The notes beneath the pieces are model-generated. The model saw nothing but the letters and a program-made list of their open reading frames with translations. It searched no databases and had not been told where the DNA came from. From Mycolicibacterium frederiksbergense (GTDB lineage: Bacteria; Actinomycetota; Actinomycetes; Mycobacteriales; Mycobacteriaceae), in the NCBI RefSeq assembly GCF_029893345.1, contig NZ_JARXVE010000010.1:164527-228526 (forward strand): DNA of 64,000 nt, in the 5' to 3' direction. Below, in pieces: positions 1 to 8,803 of the stretch; position 1 is the stretch's first letter; each line of letters starts with the position of its first letter. A program made the translations under genes and the position numbers.

Positions 1-884
1 TCCACGGGGTAGCTGTCGGGATCGGCGAAACCGGTTTGCATGCCGCGCACTACTTCGGGGGAGGCCGGCACGGCCCAGTGCGTGCCCTCGAAGTACGGCG
101 GGGAGAAGACCTTCGGGTATTGGGCGTCGAGCCAGTCGTGTGCGGCCGCGGCTCCGGATTCGAGTGTCAATTTCGTCTCGCTATCGGGCGAGAACTGCTT
201 GCCCTTCTCGATGCCGATCGACTTGAGGATCGAGATCATCACCCGGTCCCGCTGCAACCACGGCTCGCGCTGCACGAACCGGTCGAGCAGCTCGAAGAAC
301 CGTAGATCGTAGGGAATGGTGCTGTCGTACAAGGCACCTGACGCATCGACGAACGTCGTCGCTGCGTCGTCCTGGCCCAGCGGGTAGAACTTGATGCGCT
401 TGCCGTATGCGACCGCCGCGGCGATATCGGCATCGCTGCTGGAGGCGATGTTGGACCGTAACGCCCCGAACCCGGTGTAGGTCGCCGAAGGCAGCGCCAC
501 GTATCCGTCCGGGATCTGGCCGTCGAATCCGGGCGGCAGGATCAGGTACTTGCCGCCCTTGCCCTGGTCAACGCCGGCCGGGCCGACATCCTCCAACGCT
601 TCCTGCCAACCGTTGTCCACCGACCCGGTGATGGAACCGCCTTCGGCAGGCGGGATTTCGAGCACCATCGGTCCGGCCTGGGTGTTGTAGAACGGGAAGA
701 AGTACATGGTGTCGGGATTGGGTGTCAGAGTTTGGTTCTGCCAATCCAGCAGCTTCGACCAGAACACCACCTGGTTGTCAGCGGTCCCGACTGCAGAGCC
801 AGCCTGTCGCAACAATTCGAAGTTGACCGCGGGCATGCCCCAGATGACGGCCTGGATCGCACGGGAAAGCGCCAAGGGGTCCAT
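1..884 (-). CDS. DUF1254/DUF1214-family protein, C-terminus beyond window
   Basis: The reverse strand reads open for 294 codons from an ATG at 884 to the left edge, with an in-frame stop just upstream at 896-894, so the start is firm. The protein begins MDPLALSRAIQAVIWGMPAV and contains NPDTMYFFPFYN near residue 55, the conserved NPDT-x-Y block of DUF1254 proteins, which usually carry a DUF1214 domain after it. No signal peptide is seen, although many relatives are exported. The family has no settled reaction; members often lie beside catabolic oxidoreductases. It is last in a leftward set with the epoxide hydrolase (38 bp upstream) and the FAD monooxygenase. The family call is fairly sure, the function unknown. 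Confidence 0.75.
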   Translation of the reverse strand, partial: MDPLALSRAIQAVIWGMPAVNFELLRQAGSAVGTADNQVVFWSKLLDWQNQTLTPNPDTMYFFPFYNTQAGPMVLEIPPAEGGSITGSVDNGWQEALEDVGPAGVDQGKGGKYLILPPGFDGQIPDGYVALPSATYTGFGALRSNIASSSDADIAAAVAYGKRIKFYPLGQDDAATTFVDASGALYDSTIPYDLRFFELLDRFVQREPWLQRDRVMISILKSIGIEKGKQFSPDSETKLTLESGAAAAHDWLDAQYPKVFSPPYFEGTHWAVPASPEVVRGMQTGFADPDSYPV

Positions 885-922
885 GCCCTGACGCTAATGC
901 CTGACCGTCGCCGCGCCGGGAT

Positions 923-2047
923 TCACCGCACGGTGTCGAAGAATGCCCGCACATCCTCGACGAACAGTTCCGGCTGCTCGAACGCCGCGAAGTGTCCGCC
1001 GCGCGGCATCGTGGTGAAGTGGGTGACGTTGTAACTGGCCTCGCACCAACGGCGGGAGGCGCGCAGGATCTCCTTCGGGAAGGACGCCACCCCGGTGGGC
1101 ACACTGACGTAATCGCCGCCGCCGAAACTGTTGGCGCTCTCCCAATACAGCCGGGCCGATGACGCCGCCGAACCGGTAACCCAATAGAGCATGACGTTGT
1201 CGAGCATTTCGTCGCGGCTCAGCACATTCTCCGGATGGCCGTCGCAGTCCATCCACGACCAGAACTTCTCCACGATCCAGGCCAGCTGCCCGACCGGGGA
1301 GTCGGTCAGGCCGTAGCCCAGGGTCTGCGGCCGGGTGGACTGCTGCTTCATATAGCCCGAATCCCACCTGCGGTAGTTGCCCGCCTGGGCCAGGGCCTGC
1401 TGCTCCTCCTCGGTGAGCTCACCGAGGTCGGCAGGCGGCCGCGCGATCGGCATGTTGAGGTGGATGCCCACGCAGGTCCCCCCATTGCGGCCGATCTGAG
1501 TCGTCACCGCCGCGCCCCAGTCGCCGCCCTGCGCGCCGTAACGGTCGTAGCCCAGGCGTCCCATCAGGGTGTCCCAGGCCTGCGCGATCCGGCCGACGCC
1601 CCAGCCGGTGGTGGTGGGCTTGCCGGAGAATCCGTAGCCGGGCAGTGACGGGCAGACGATGTCGAAGCCGGCCGCGTTCAGTGGCTCGATCACCTTGTGG
1701 AATTCGACCACGGATCCGGGCCAGCCGTGGGTGAGAGCCAGCGGAAAAGCATCGGGCCGCGGTGAGCGCTGGTGGATGAAATGGATGTCGAGCCCGTCGA
1801 TTTCGGTGGTGTACTGGTCGAACCGGTTCAGTGCGGCTTCGCGGGCGCGCCAGTCATAATCGTTGGCCCAGTAGTCGGCCAGCTCCCGGGTGTAGTCCAG
1901 TGGGATGCCCTGGGTCCAGTCCTCGACGCATTCGGGCTCGGGCCACCGGGTCCTTGCCAGCCGGGCTTTGAGATCGTCGAGATCGACGTCGGGTACGGCG
2001 ATGCGGAATGGTCTGATCGGCTCCGTGATCGAAGACATGTGAGCCAT
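923..2047 (-). CDS. epoxide hydrolase, alpha/beta-hydrolase with N-terminal EHN domain
   Basis: This 374-residue protein has the N-terminal epoxide hydrolase (EHN) lid segment (about residues 10-115) followed by the alpha/beta-hydrolase core. The HGWPGS oxyanion motif is at 107-112, the nucleophile Asp176 lies in GGDWGA and the catalytic His352 in RGGHFAAFE. Such enzymes hydrate epoxides to diols through an alkyl-enzyme ester in the cytosol. The gene starts 13 bp after the FAD monooxygenase stop, so the two are probably co-transcribed: a monooxygenase could make an epoxide that this enzyme opens. An ATG three codons downstream (2038) is an alternative start. The family is certain, the substrate unknown. 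Confidence 0.88.
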   Translation of the reverse strand: MAHMSSITEPIRPFRIAVPDVDLDDLKARLARTRWPEPECVEDWTQGIPLDYTRELADYWANDYDWRAREAALNRFDQYTTEIDGLDIHFIHQRSPRPDAFPLALTHGWPGSVVEFHKVIEPLNAAGFDIVCPSLPGYGFSGKPTTTGWGVGRIAQAWDTLMGRLGYDRYGAQGGDWGAAVTTQIGRNGGTCVGIHLNMPIARPPADLGELTEEEQQALAQAGNYRRWDSGYMKQQSTRPQTLGYGLTDSPVGQLAWIVEKFWSWMDCDGHPENVLSRDEMLDNVMLYWVTGSAASSARLYWESANSFGGGDYVSVPTGVASFPKEILRASRRWCEASYNVTHFTTMPRGGHFAAFEQPELFVEDVRAFFDTVR

Positions 2048-2060
2048 CCTGTCGCACCGG

Positions 2061-3227
2061 TCAGCGGTAGACCAGCCCGCTGAGTCGCCAGGCCAATTGG
2101 TGGCGGACCACCGGCAGATGCGAGGCCAATTCCATCAGCACATTGCGTACCGGGCGCAGCGGCGGCGGCAGCGTGGCCACTCGGGTCAGCTGCCCGGTCA
2201 GCGACAACACCTGCTGCGCGATCGGCCGGCGTGCCGCGCTGTAGTCGTCGAGCACCGTGTCCGGTGCGCCGGTCAACACCGCGGCGAGGGCGTCGGCAAG
2301 CGCCACCGCATCCTGGACGCCCAGGTTCATGCCCTGCCCGCCGGCTGGGCTGTGCACGTGGGCGGCGTCGCCCGCGAGCAGGAGCCGGCCGGCCCGGTAG
2401 GTGTCGGCGACGCGGTGCTGAATGCGGAATCGTGAACCCCAGATGACTTCGGTGACAACGGTTTTCCCGGGGCCGAAGCCGCGTTGGTCGAGCAACCGCT
2501 GGACGTAGGGCACCGTCGGGCGCTCCGGTGCGTCGGCGGCCGGCGCGACGATGCGGAACACGTCGCCGGGCAGCGGCGCGACGACGGTAAGCCCAGTCTT
2601 CGCGTAGAACAGGATCACTCCCTCGTCGTCGAGTGGTGCCGCCAGTCGCACATCGGCCAGCGCGAACGACTCCGGGTATTCGCCTCCGGTGAATCCGATG
2701 CCGGCCTGCTCGCGGACCCGGCTGTGGATACCGTCGGCGCCGACGACGTAGCGGGCCCGTATCGCGGTGCCATCGGTGAACGTCGCGGTGACCCCCTCGG
2801 CTTCCTGCTCCACGTGCTGCAGGGTCAGCGGCCGGATCACCGTGCCGCCGAGTTCGGTGAGCCGCTGCAGCAGGATCCGTTCGGTGTTGGCCTGGGACAG
2901 CATGAGCGTGAACGGATAGGCGGTGGGCAGCTCGCTGAAGTCGACGGGGATCAGCACGCGGTCGCCGGCGCGCATGGTGAAGGTCGGTGCGATCAGCCCT
3001 TCGGCGATCATGCGGCGGGATACGTCGAGGCGTTCGAGTACCTCCAGGGTCCGTGCGGCCACGGCGGCGGCCCGCGACGTGTTGGCGCCCTCGGGCAGCT
3101 TGTCGACGACGGTGACGTCGATCCCGTGGTTGCGCAGGGTGGCGGCCAGCGTCAACCCGGTCGGACCGGCCCCGATCACCAGGACGTCGGTGGATTTTGC
3201 GTGCTCAACGCGTTCGCGGTTGGTCAT
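2061..3227 (-). CDS. FAD-dependent monooxygenase (PheA/TfdB-like, short form)
   Basis: This is a 388-residue class A flavoprotein monooxygenase. The N-terminal FAD-binding GAGPTG motif is near residue 18, the DG motif appears as GADGIHSR, and the second FAD motif is LLLAGDAAHVHSPAGGQGMN. It ends soon after that motif, so it lacks the thioredoxin-like C-terminal domain of phenol hydroxylases and is shorter than their usual 500-600 residues. It should hydroxylate or epoxidise an organic compound with NAD(P)H and O2. It leads the leftward operon with the epoxide hydrolase. Its start follows a GAGAGGGG ribosome site, and two TetR-type operators lie just upstream, so it is very likely controlled by the divergent regulator. 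Confidence 0.85.
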   Translation of the reverse strand: MTNRERVEHAKSTDVLVIGAGPTGLTLAATLRNHGIDVTVVDKLPEGANTSRAAAVAARTLEVLERLDVSRRMIAEGLIAPTFTMRAGDRVLIPVDFSELPTAYPFTLMLSQANTERILLQRLTELGGTVIRPLTLQHVEQEAEGVTATFTDGTAIRARYVVGADGIHSRVREQAGIGFTGGEYPESFALADVRLAAPLDDEGVILFYAKTGLTVVAPLPGDVFRIVAPAADAPERPTVPYVQRLLDQRGFGPGKTVVTEVIWGSRFRIQHRVADTYRAGRLLLAGDAAHVHSPAGGQGMNLGVQDAVALADALAAVLTGAPDTVLDDYSAARRPIAQQVLSLTGQLTRVATLPPPLRPVRNVLMELASHLPVVRHQLAWRLSGLVYR

Positions 3228-3259
3228 TTCGAGCCCCTCTCATCGGGCCTGCCGGACAA

Positions 3260-3275
3260 GTCAACACTTGTTGAC
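3260..3275. promoter_or_regulatory. palindromic operator 1 of the divergent TetR regulator
   Basis: The bases read GTCAACACTTGTTGAC, a perfect inverted repeat GTCAACA-CT-TGTTGAC. It lies between the divergent FAD monooxygenase and TetR genes and shares its half-sites with a second site 47 bp to the right. The assignment to the TetR protein is inferred from position and symmetry. Confidence 0.7.
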
Positions 3276-3306
3276 ATACTCGATGATCACCCCGTTTCAC
3301 ATCGAT

Positions 3307-3322
3307 GTCAACACCCGTTGAC
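3307..3322. promoter_or_regulatory. palindromic operator 2 of the divergent TetR regulator
   Basis: The bases read GTCAACACCCGTTGAC, with the same GTCAAC/GTTGAC arms as operator 1 around a different 4-bp centre. It ends 5 bp before the TetR start codon, so binding here should block the regulator's own expression. On the reverse strand it supplies a TTGACA (3311-3306) that could be the -35 box of the monooxygenase promoter. Confidence 0.7.
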
Positions 3323-3327
3323 CTACG

Positions 3328-3888
3328 ATGGGCCCCATGAAGCGTTCAGCCGATCGGACCAGGGAGGCGATCCTGGCGGCGGCCCGGGAGCAGTTCGCCG
3401 CGGCCGGTTACCAGGGCACGACCATCCGGGCGGTCGCCGCGGCCGCCGGCATCGACCCGGCGCTGGTGATCCGGTATTTCGGCACCAAGGACAAGCTGTT
3501 CGCGACCGCATCGGAGTTCGACCTGCGATTCCCCGATTTCTCTGCGATGGACCGGTCCCGGATGGGCTGGCTGCTCGTCGAGCATTTCCTCAACCGCTGG
3601 GAAGGCGACGAGGCGCTCACCGTCCTGCTGCGCTCGGCGACCACCAATGCCGAAGCCGCGCAACGCATGCGCGACATCTTCGGTGCCCAGCTGGTTCCGG
3701 TCGTCGCGACCGTGGCGCCGGCCGCCGAGGCCGAGCGGCGGGCCGGGTTGATCGGCAGCCAGATGATGGGTCTGGCGTTGTGCCGGTTCGTGCTTGCGGT
3801 GCCGCCGGTGGCGGCCATGACCCGCGAGGAGATCGTCTCCTCGATCGGCCCGACGATCCAGCGCTACTTGTCAGGGGAGCTGGCGTAG
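3328..3888 (+). CDS. TetR/AcrR-family transcriptional regulator
   Basis: This 186-residue protein has a typical TetR helix-turn-helix at about residues 8-55 (REAILAAAREQFAAAGYQGT, then RAVAAAAGIDPALVIRYFGT) and a ligand-binding C-terminal half. It is divergent from the FAD monooxygenase/epoxide hydrolase operon and is preceded by two matching palindromes, so it probably represses both that operon and itself until a substrate-like ligand binds. A second ATG at 3337 (MKRSADRTR) is an equally possible start. Its 3' end overlaps the LuxR gene's end by 18 bp, tail to tail. Confidence 0.9.
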   Translation: MGPMKRSADRTREAILAAAREQFAAAGYQGTTIRAVAAAAGIDPALVIRYFGTKDKLFATASEFDLRFPDFSAMDRSRMGWLLVEHFLNRWEGDEALTVLLRSATTNAEAAQRMRDIFGAQLVPVVATVAPAAEAERRAGLIGSQMMGLALCRFVLAVPPVAAMTREEIVSSIGPTIQRYLSGELA

Positions 3889-4710
3889 CCTGCGGGCCTT
3901 GGACACCGCCTCGTGGCGGTTGCGCGCCCCGAGTTTGGCTGTGGCACTGCGCAGATAGCTCTTGACGGTTTCCGGGCGCAGCGAAAGGCGTTGCGCAGCC
4001 TCGGCATTGGTGCAGCCCAGGGCGACCTGGGCGAGCACGTCGACCTCCCGCGCGGTCAGCGGAGCGCTCGCCGGGGCATCGCCGCGCAGTGAGCGGGCCA
4101 GCCGGTCGGCCAGATCCCGCAGCGGGCCGGCCAGTGCGGGGGTATCGGCGGCCAACCGGCGCAGATCGGCGTACACCGAACGGATCTGCTCGGCGTCCGC
4201 GGGCTGACCGCTGAAGTTGGCCAGCTGTGCCTCGCGCATCCGCATCCGCCGGTCCACCTCGTCGCGCACCCGCAACTCCTCGCCGAGCCGGTGAGCCGAG
4301 GCCACCATCGCGGCGGCCGTGCGGTCGCCGATCGGGGCGCTGGTGCGATGCGCGCCGTACAGAACGGCCCGCGTCGTACCGTCGACCACCACCGGCACCG
4401 CCAGGATCGAGCGAATGCCCTCGGTCAGCACCGGCCCGTCGTAGTCGTGGGTGATGGTCGACGCATGCCGGTAGTCCGGCACCGAGGTGGGCCGGCGTGA
4501 CACCACGGTGACGCCGCCCAGCCCGGCGCTGGGCCGCACCGCGAGCCCGCGCATGGCCCCGGTGCGGGTGCCGAAGAACTCGCTCAACAGCAGGGTGTCC
4601 TCGTGCACCTCGCCGCCGAATGTCAACGGCAGGCCGGTGCCGGTGGCCATCTGGCGTAGTTCGGCGCGGACCGCATCGGCGTCACGCGGCCGCAGCAGCG
4701 AGGAACGCAT
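3871..4710 (-). CDS. GAF-domain LuxR-type transcriptional regulator
   Basis: This 279-residue protein has an N-terminal GAF-like sensor region (about residues 20-150) and a C-terminal LuxR helix-turn-helix (APLTAREVDVLAQVALGCTN, then ETVKSYLRSATAKLGARNRH). The ATG at 4710 is preferred: the reading frame stays open to 4779, but starts up there would overlap the start of the divergent acyl-CoA ligase at 4769. It probably controls the divergent ligase pair in response to a small molecule bound by the GAF domain. No clear operator was seen in the short divergent gap. Confidence 0.82.
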   Translation of the reverse strand: MRSSLLRPRDADAVRAELRQMATGTGLPLTFGGEVHEDTLLLSEFFGTRTGAMRGLAVRPSAGLGGVTVVSRRPTSVPDYRHASTITHDYDGPVLTEGIRSILAVPVVVDGTTRAVLYGAHRTSAPIGDRTAAAMVASAHRLGEELRVRDEVDRRMRMREAQLANFSGQPADAEQIRSVYADLRRLAADTPALAGPLRDLADRLARSLRGDAPASAPLTAREVDVLAQVALGCTNAEAAQRLSLRPETVKSYLRSATAKLGARNRHEAVSKARRLRQLP

Positions 4711-4768
4711 CGCGGATACCCACTTTCGGGGGTAGCGGTCGGACTGTGTGACGTAGAGCATAGCTGCC

Positions 4769-6466
4769 ATGCAGAGCAATGCCGTTCTCTACCGTGGTGC
4801 CCGGGACCAGCTCGTCGCCAGCGTCGCCGACTACGACAAGGCGGTCGCGACGTTCGCCTTCCCGGAGCTGACTGGGACGTTCAACTGGGCCACTGACTGG
4901 TTCGACGGCATCGCGGCCGACCCCGGCTCCGCCGACCGGCTGGCCTTGTGGATCGTCGAGGAGGACGGCTCCGAGCAGCGGATCACGTTTGCCGAGATGG
5001 CGCGGCGCTCCGACCAGGTCGCCACCTGGCTGCAGGGCCTCGGCGTCGGCAAGGGCGACCGCGTCCTGCTCATGCTTGGCAACCAGGTCGAACTGTGGGA
5101 GTCCATGCTGGCCATCGCCAAGCTGGGCGCGGTCGTCATGCCGACCACCGGAGCGCTCGGCCCGGCCGACCTGGCCGATCGCATCACCCGTGGCGGTGCC
5201 CGGTTCGTCATCGCCAATGCCGCCGACGCGGACAAGTTCAGCGAGGTGGCCGGGGACTACGTGCGCATCGCGGTGGGCGCCGCGCTCGAAGGCTGGCACA
5301 CCTACTCCGACGCCTACCAGGTCGAGCCGCAGCGGTTCGAGGCCGTGACCACCGTCGACGACCCGATGCTGATCTACTTCACCTCCGGCACCACCAGCAA
5401 GCCTAAGCTGGTCGAGCATTCCCAGGTCTCCTACCCGGTCGGGCACTTGTCGACGATGGCCTGGATCGGAGTGCAGCCCGGTGACGTGCACCTGGCGATC
5501 AGTTCACCCGGCTGGGCCAAGCATGCGTGGAGCTGTTTCTTCGCGCCCTGGATCGCCGAGGCCACCATCTTCGTCTACAACTACCACCGGTTCGACGCCG
5601 CGGCGCTGCTGAACCAGCTGCGCCGGGCCAAGGTCAACACGTTCTGCGCCCCGCCGACCGTGTGGCGGATGCTGATCCAAGCCGATCTGGGCGGGCGGCC
5701 GGAGGGACTGCGGGAGATCCTGGGCGCCGGTGAGCCGCTCAATCCCGATGTCATCGCCCAGGTCGAGGCGGCGTGGGGGTTGACCATCCGCGACGGCTTT
5801 GGTCAGACCGAGACCACCCTGCAGGTGGGCAACACCCCCGGCCAGCCGGTGAAAGCCGGTTCGATGGGCCGGCCGATGCCGGGCGTCCCGGTGGTGCTCG
5901 TCGACCCGATCACCGGCGAGCTCGCCGATGAGGGCGAGATCTGCCTGGATCTGGCCGCGCGGCCGCGCAACCTGATGACCGGCTATCTCGATGACCCGCA
6001 ACGCAATGCGGCGGTGATGGCCGGCGGCTACTACCACACCGGTGACGTCGCCAGTCGTGATGCCGACGGCTACATCACCTACATCGGTCGCACCGACGAC
6101 GTGTTCAAATCCAGTGACTACAAGGTGTCGCCGTTCGAACTGGAAAGCGTGCTGATCGAGCATCCCGCGGTGGTGGAGGCCGCGGTGGTGCCGCAACCCG
6201 ACGACACCCGGCTGGCGGTTCCGAAGGCCTATGTCGCGCTGGCCGAGGGTTGGGAAGCCAACGCCGACACCGCAAGAGAGGTCATGACGTATGCCAGGGA
6301 CCATCTGGCGCCGTATCTGAAGGTGCGCCGGGTCGAGTTCGTCGACCTGCCCAAGACCATTTCGGGCAAGATCCGCCGGGTCGAGCTGCGCAACCGTGAG
6401 GACGCCGCCGCCCAAGCCGGCGAACCGATTTCGACCGAATACCGATACGAGGATCTGGTGAAATGA
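4769..6466 (+). CDS. AMP-forming acyl-CoA synthetase (medium-chain/ACSM-like)
   Basis: This 565-residue adenylating enzyme has the P-loop YFTSGTTSKPKLVEHS near residue 206, the A5 motif GFGQTE near 345, the hinge/A8 block near YIGRTDDVFKSSDYKVS and the C-terminal lysine in PKTISGKIRR. It activates a carboxylic acid to its CoA thioester with ATP. The sequence around the P-loop and the KHAWSCFFAPW block resemble the medium-chain and aromatic-acid (ACSM) group more than long-chain FadD enzymes. It overlaps the next ligase gene by ATGA, so the two are translationally coupled. It could activate acids made by the nearby amine or monooxygenase pathways; that link is inferred. Confidence 0.88.
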   Translation: MQSNAVLYRGARDQLVASVADYDKAVATFAFPELTGTFNWATDWFDGIAADPGSADRLALWIVEEDGSEQRITFAEMARRSDQVATWLQGLGVGKGDRVLLMLGNQVELWESMLAIAKLGAVVMPTTGALGPADLADRITRGGARFVIANAADADKFSEVAGDYVRIAVGAALEGWHTYSDAYQVEPQRFEAVTTVDDPMLIYFTSGTTSKPKLVEHSQVSYPVGHLSTMAWIGVQPGDVHLAISSPGWAKHAWSCFFAPWIAEATIFVYNYHRFDAAALLNQLRRAKVNTFCAPPTVWRMLIQADLGGRPEGLREILGAGEPLNPDVIAQVEAAWGLTIRDGFGQTETTLQVGNTPGQPVKAGSMGRPMPGVPVVLVDPITGELADEGEICLDLAARPRNLMTGYLDDPQRNAAVMAGGYYHTGDVASRDADGYITYIGRTDDVFKSSDYKVSPFELESVLIEHPAVVEAAVVPQPDDTRLAVPKAYVALAEGWEANADTAREVMTYARDHLAPYLKVRRVEFVDLPKTISGKIRRVELRNREDAAAQAGEPISTEYRYEDLVK

Positions 6467-8070
6467 CGTCCTACGACGCGGGGTCGACGGAGATCGCCCT
6501 GCTCGAAGAGACGATCGGCGCGAACTTCGAGCGGATCGCGACAGCGGATCCGGACGCCGAGGCGCTGGTGGACATCAGCTCCGGTCGGCGCTGGACATAT
6601 GCCGAGCTCAACTCCGAAATCGACATGGTGGCACGGGGTTTGATGGCACTCGGCGTCGAGAAGGGCGACCGGGTCGCGATCTGGGCACCGAATTGCCCGG
6701 AGTGGGTGATGGTGCAGTATGCGACGGCCAAGATCGGCGCCGTGCTGGTCAACATCAACCCGGCGTATCGCACGCATGAATTGGCCTATGTGCTGAACCA
6801 GTCGCAGGTGCGGACGTTGATTTCGGCGACGGTGTTCAAGACTTCCGATTATGTGGCCATGGTGGCCGAGGTTCGCGACCAGTGCCCGGCCTTGCGCGAG
6901 GTGATCTTCCTCGGCACGCAGGACTGGGAGGTGCTGCGCACCGGTACCGTGCCCGACGCCGAGCTGCGGGCCAGGATGGCGGGGCTGGCGAACAGCGATC
7001 CGATCAACATCCAGTACACCTCGGGGACAACGGGTTTCCCCAAGGGGGCGACGCTGAGCCACCGCAACATCATCAACAACGGGTTCTTCGTCACCGAGGG
7101 CATCGCGCTGGGTCCGGCCGACCGGGTGTGTATTCCGGTGCCGTTCTATCACTGCTTCGGCATGGTGATGGGCAACCTCGGTGTCACCAGTCACGGCGCC
7201 ACGATCGTGATTCCGGCGCCGGGCTTCGACGCCGGCGCCACGCTGGCTGCGATCGAATCCGAGAAATGCACCGCCGCCTACGGGGTGCCGACGATGTTCA
7301 TCGCGATGCTGGGACACCCGGACTTTGCGCAGCGCGATCTGTCCTCGCTGCGGACCGGCATCATGGCCGGTTCGGTGTGCCCGACCGAGGTGATGAAACG
7401 CGTTGTGGCCGACATGCATATGGCGGAAGTCGCGATCTGCTACGGGATGACCGAAACCTCGCCGGTGTCCTGTCAGACGCTGATCGACGACGATCTGGAG
7501 CGGCGCACCGCCACCATCGGGCGGGCCCACCCGCACCTCGAGGTCAAGATCGTCGACCCGGATACCCGCGAGACGGTCGAGCGCGGGCAGCCCGGCGAAT
7601 TGTGCACCCGCGGTTACTCGGTCATGCTCGGCTACTGGAACGATGAGGCCAAGACCGCCGAGGCGGTGGATGCTGAGGGCTGGATGCACACCGGAGACCT
7701 GGCGGTGATGCGTGCGGACGGCTACTGCGCGGTGGTCGGCCGGATCAAGGACCTGGTGATCCGCGGCGGGGAGAACATCTACCCGCGCGAGGTCGAGGAG
7801 TTCCTGTACACCCATCCCGATATCGACGACGCCCAGGTGATCGGGGTGCCCGACGAGCGCTACGGCGAGGAGATCTGCGCCTGGATCCGGATGAAACCCG
7901 GCCGGGACCCGCTGGATGCCGAGGCGGTCAAGGCGTTCGCCTCCGGCAAGCTCGCGCACTACAAGATCCCCCGCTACGTGCACGTCGTCGACGAGTTCCC
8001 GATGACCGTCACCGGCAAGGTTCGCAAGGTCGACATGCGCGCGGAGAGCGTCAAACTGCTGGGCCTCTAG
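6463..8070 (+). CDS. AMP-forming fatty-acid--CoA ligase (FadD/ACSF2-like)
   Basis: This 535-residue ligase has the P-loop QYTSGTTGFPKGATLSH near residue 185, the GMTET motif near 328, the hinge GRIKDLVIRGGENIYPREVE near 427 and the C-terminal GKVRK lysine motif. It resembles ACSF2/FadD35-type medium-chain acyl-CoA synthetases. The ATG overlaps the previous ligase's stop, so both are made from one message. Two adjacent ligases of different subgroups suggest two acid substrates or two steps. The gene ends 10 bp before the converging IclR gene. Confidence 0.88.
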   Translation: MTSYDAGSTEIALLEETIGANFERIATADPDAEALVDISSGRRWTYAELNSEIDMVARGLMALGVEKGDRVAIWAPNCPEWVMVQYATAKIGAVLVNINPAYRTHELAYVLNQSQVRTLISATVFKTSDYVAMVAEVRDQCPALREVIFLGTQDWEVLRTGTVPDAELRARMAGLANSDPINIQYTSGTTGFPKGATLSHRNIINNGFFVTEGIALGPADRVCIPVPFYHCFGMVMGNLGVTSHGATIVIPAPGFDAGATLAAIESEKCTAAYGVPTMFIAMLGHPDFAQRDLSSLRTGIMAGSVCPTEVMKRVVADMHMAEVAICYGMTETSPVSCQTLIDDDLERRTATIGRAHPHLEVKIVDPDTRETVERGQPGELCTRGYSVMLGYWNDEAKTAEAVDAEGWMHTGDLAVMRADGYCAVVGRIKDLVIRGGENIYPREVEEFLYTHPDIDDAQVIGVPDERYGEEICAWIRMKPGRDPLDAEAVKAFASGKLAHYKIPRYVHVVDEFPMTVTGKVRKVDMRAESVKLLGL

Positions 8071-8080
8071 CCCATTTCGG

Positions 8081-8803
8081 TCAGGCCAGTAACGGGCTGA
8101 GCCGCGCCGCGTACTCGACCAGCGTCGGTACCTGCCGCTGCAACAGTTCGGCCTGATCCGCACGCCCGGACATGGCCACCGCCGCCACCAGGGCGCCCGA
8201 CGCCGCGCGCACGGGTACCGCGACGCACGCCGACTCCCTGTCCAGCTCACCGGTCTGCGACGAGAACCCTTGCCGGCGAACGGCGTCGAGTTGAGCGAGC
8301 AGGGTTTCTGGCACCGGCCCCGAGATCAGTTCACCGACATCGCGCTTCTCGGCCAGCAGCAGTTTCCCGACGGCACTGGCAGACAGGCGCCGGTTGAGGG
8401 TCGACTCGCCGACCGGCGGCGGGAACTCGGTGTCGATATCCGCACCGCGAACCGAGGTGTTGGTGAAGTAGTACAGGTGCACACCGAAACGCACCGACAG
8501 CCGCAACTCGGCGAGGACGTCGCGGGCGGCCGTGCACACCGTCGGCGATACCGCGGCGTCGATCAGCACCCCCATCCGAGGGCCGAGGGAGAACCCGGAC
8601 AGGTCCGGCAGGCGCACGATATAGCCGTCGGCGACAAGCAGATTCAGCAGCCGGTAGGTCGTGGCCGACGGCAAGGACAGGTTCTGCGCGATCTCCTTGG
8701 CGGTGACACCGAGACCCGCCCGGGCCACTTCCTCGAGTACGAGCAGCGCACTCTGCACGGCCTTGGGTTGCCGCCCGGACAGCGAGCCTTCGGGTGGACT
8801 CAT
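8081..8803 (-). CDS. IclR-family transcriptional regulator
   Basis: This 240-residue protein has a winged helix-turn-helix (about residues 14-75, with VTAKEIAQNLSLPSATTYRL) and an IclR effector domain (about 80-240). The ATG at 8803 overlaps the upstream permease stop by ATGA, so regulator and permease are coupled. IclR proteins usually govern adjacent catabolic genes by binding short palindromes. A repeated TTC-N6-GAA motif lies in the permease/aldehyde dehydrogenase gap and before the second permease, making this the best candidate regulator of the amine-oxidation locus. A frame-internal ATG five codons upstream is less likely. Confidence 0.88.
   Translation of the reverse strand: MSPPEGSLSGRQPKAVQSALLVLEEVARAGLGVTAKEIAQNLSLPSATTYRLLNLLVADGYIVRLPDLSGFSLGPRMGVLIDAAVSPTVCTAARDVLAELRLSVRFGVHLYYFTNTSVRGADIDTEFPPPVGESTLNRRLSASAVGKLLLAEKRDVGELISGPVPETLLAQLDAVRRQGFSSQTGELDRESACVAVPVRAASGALVAAVAMSGRADQAELLQRQVPTLVEYAARLSPLLA

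Noticed and set aside
6229..8250. A 673-codon reverse-strand open frame
   Set aside because: It lies antisense to the second acyl-CoA ligase and shows no domain pattern.
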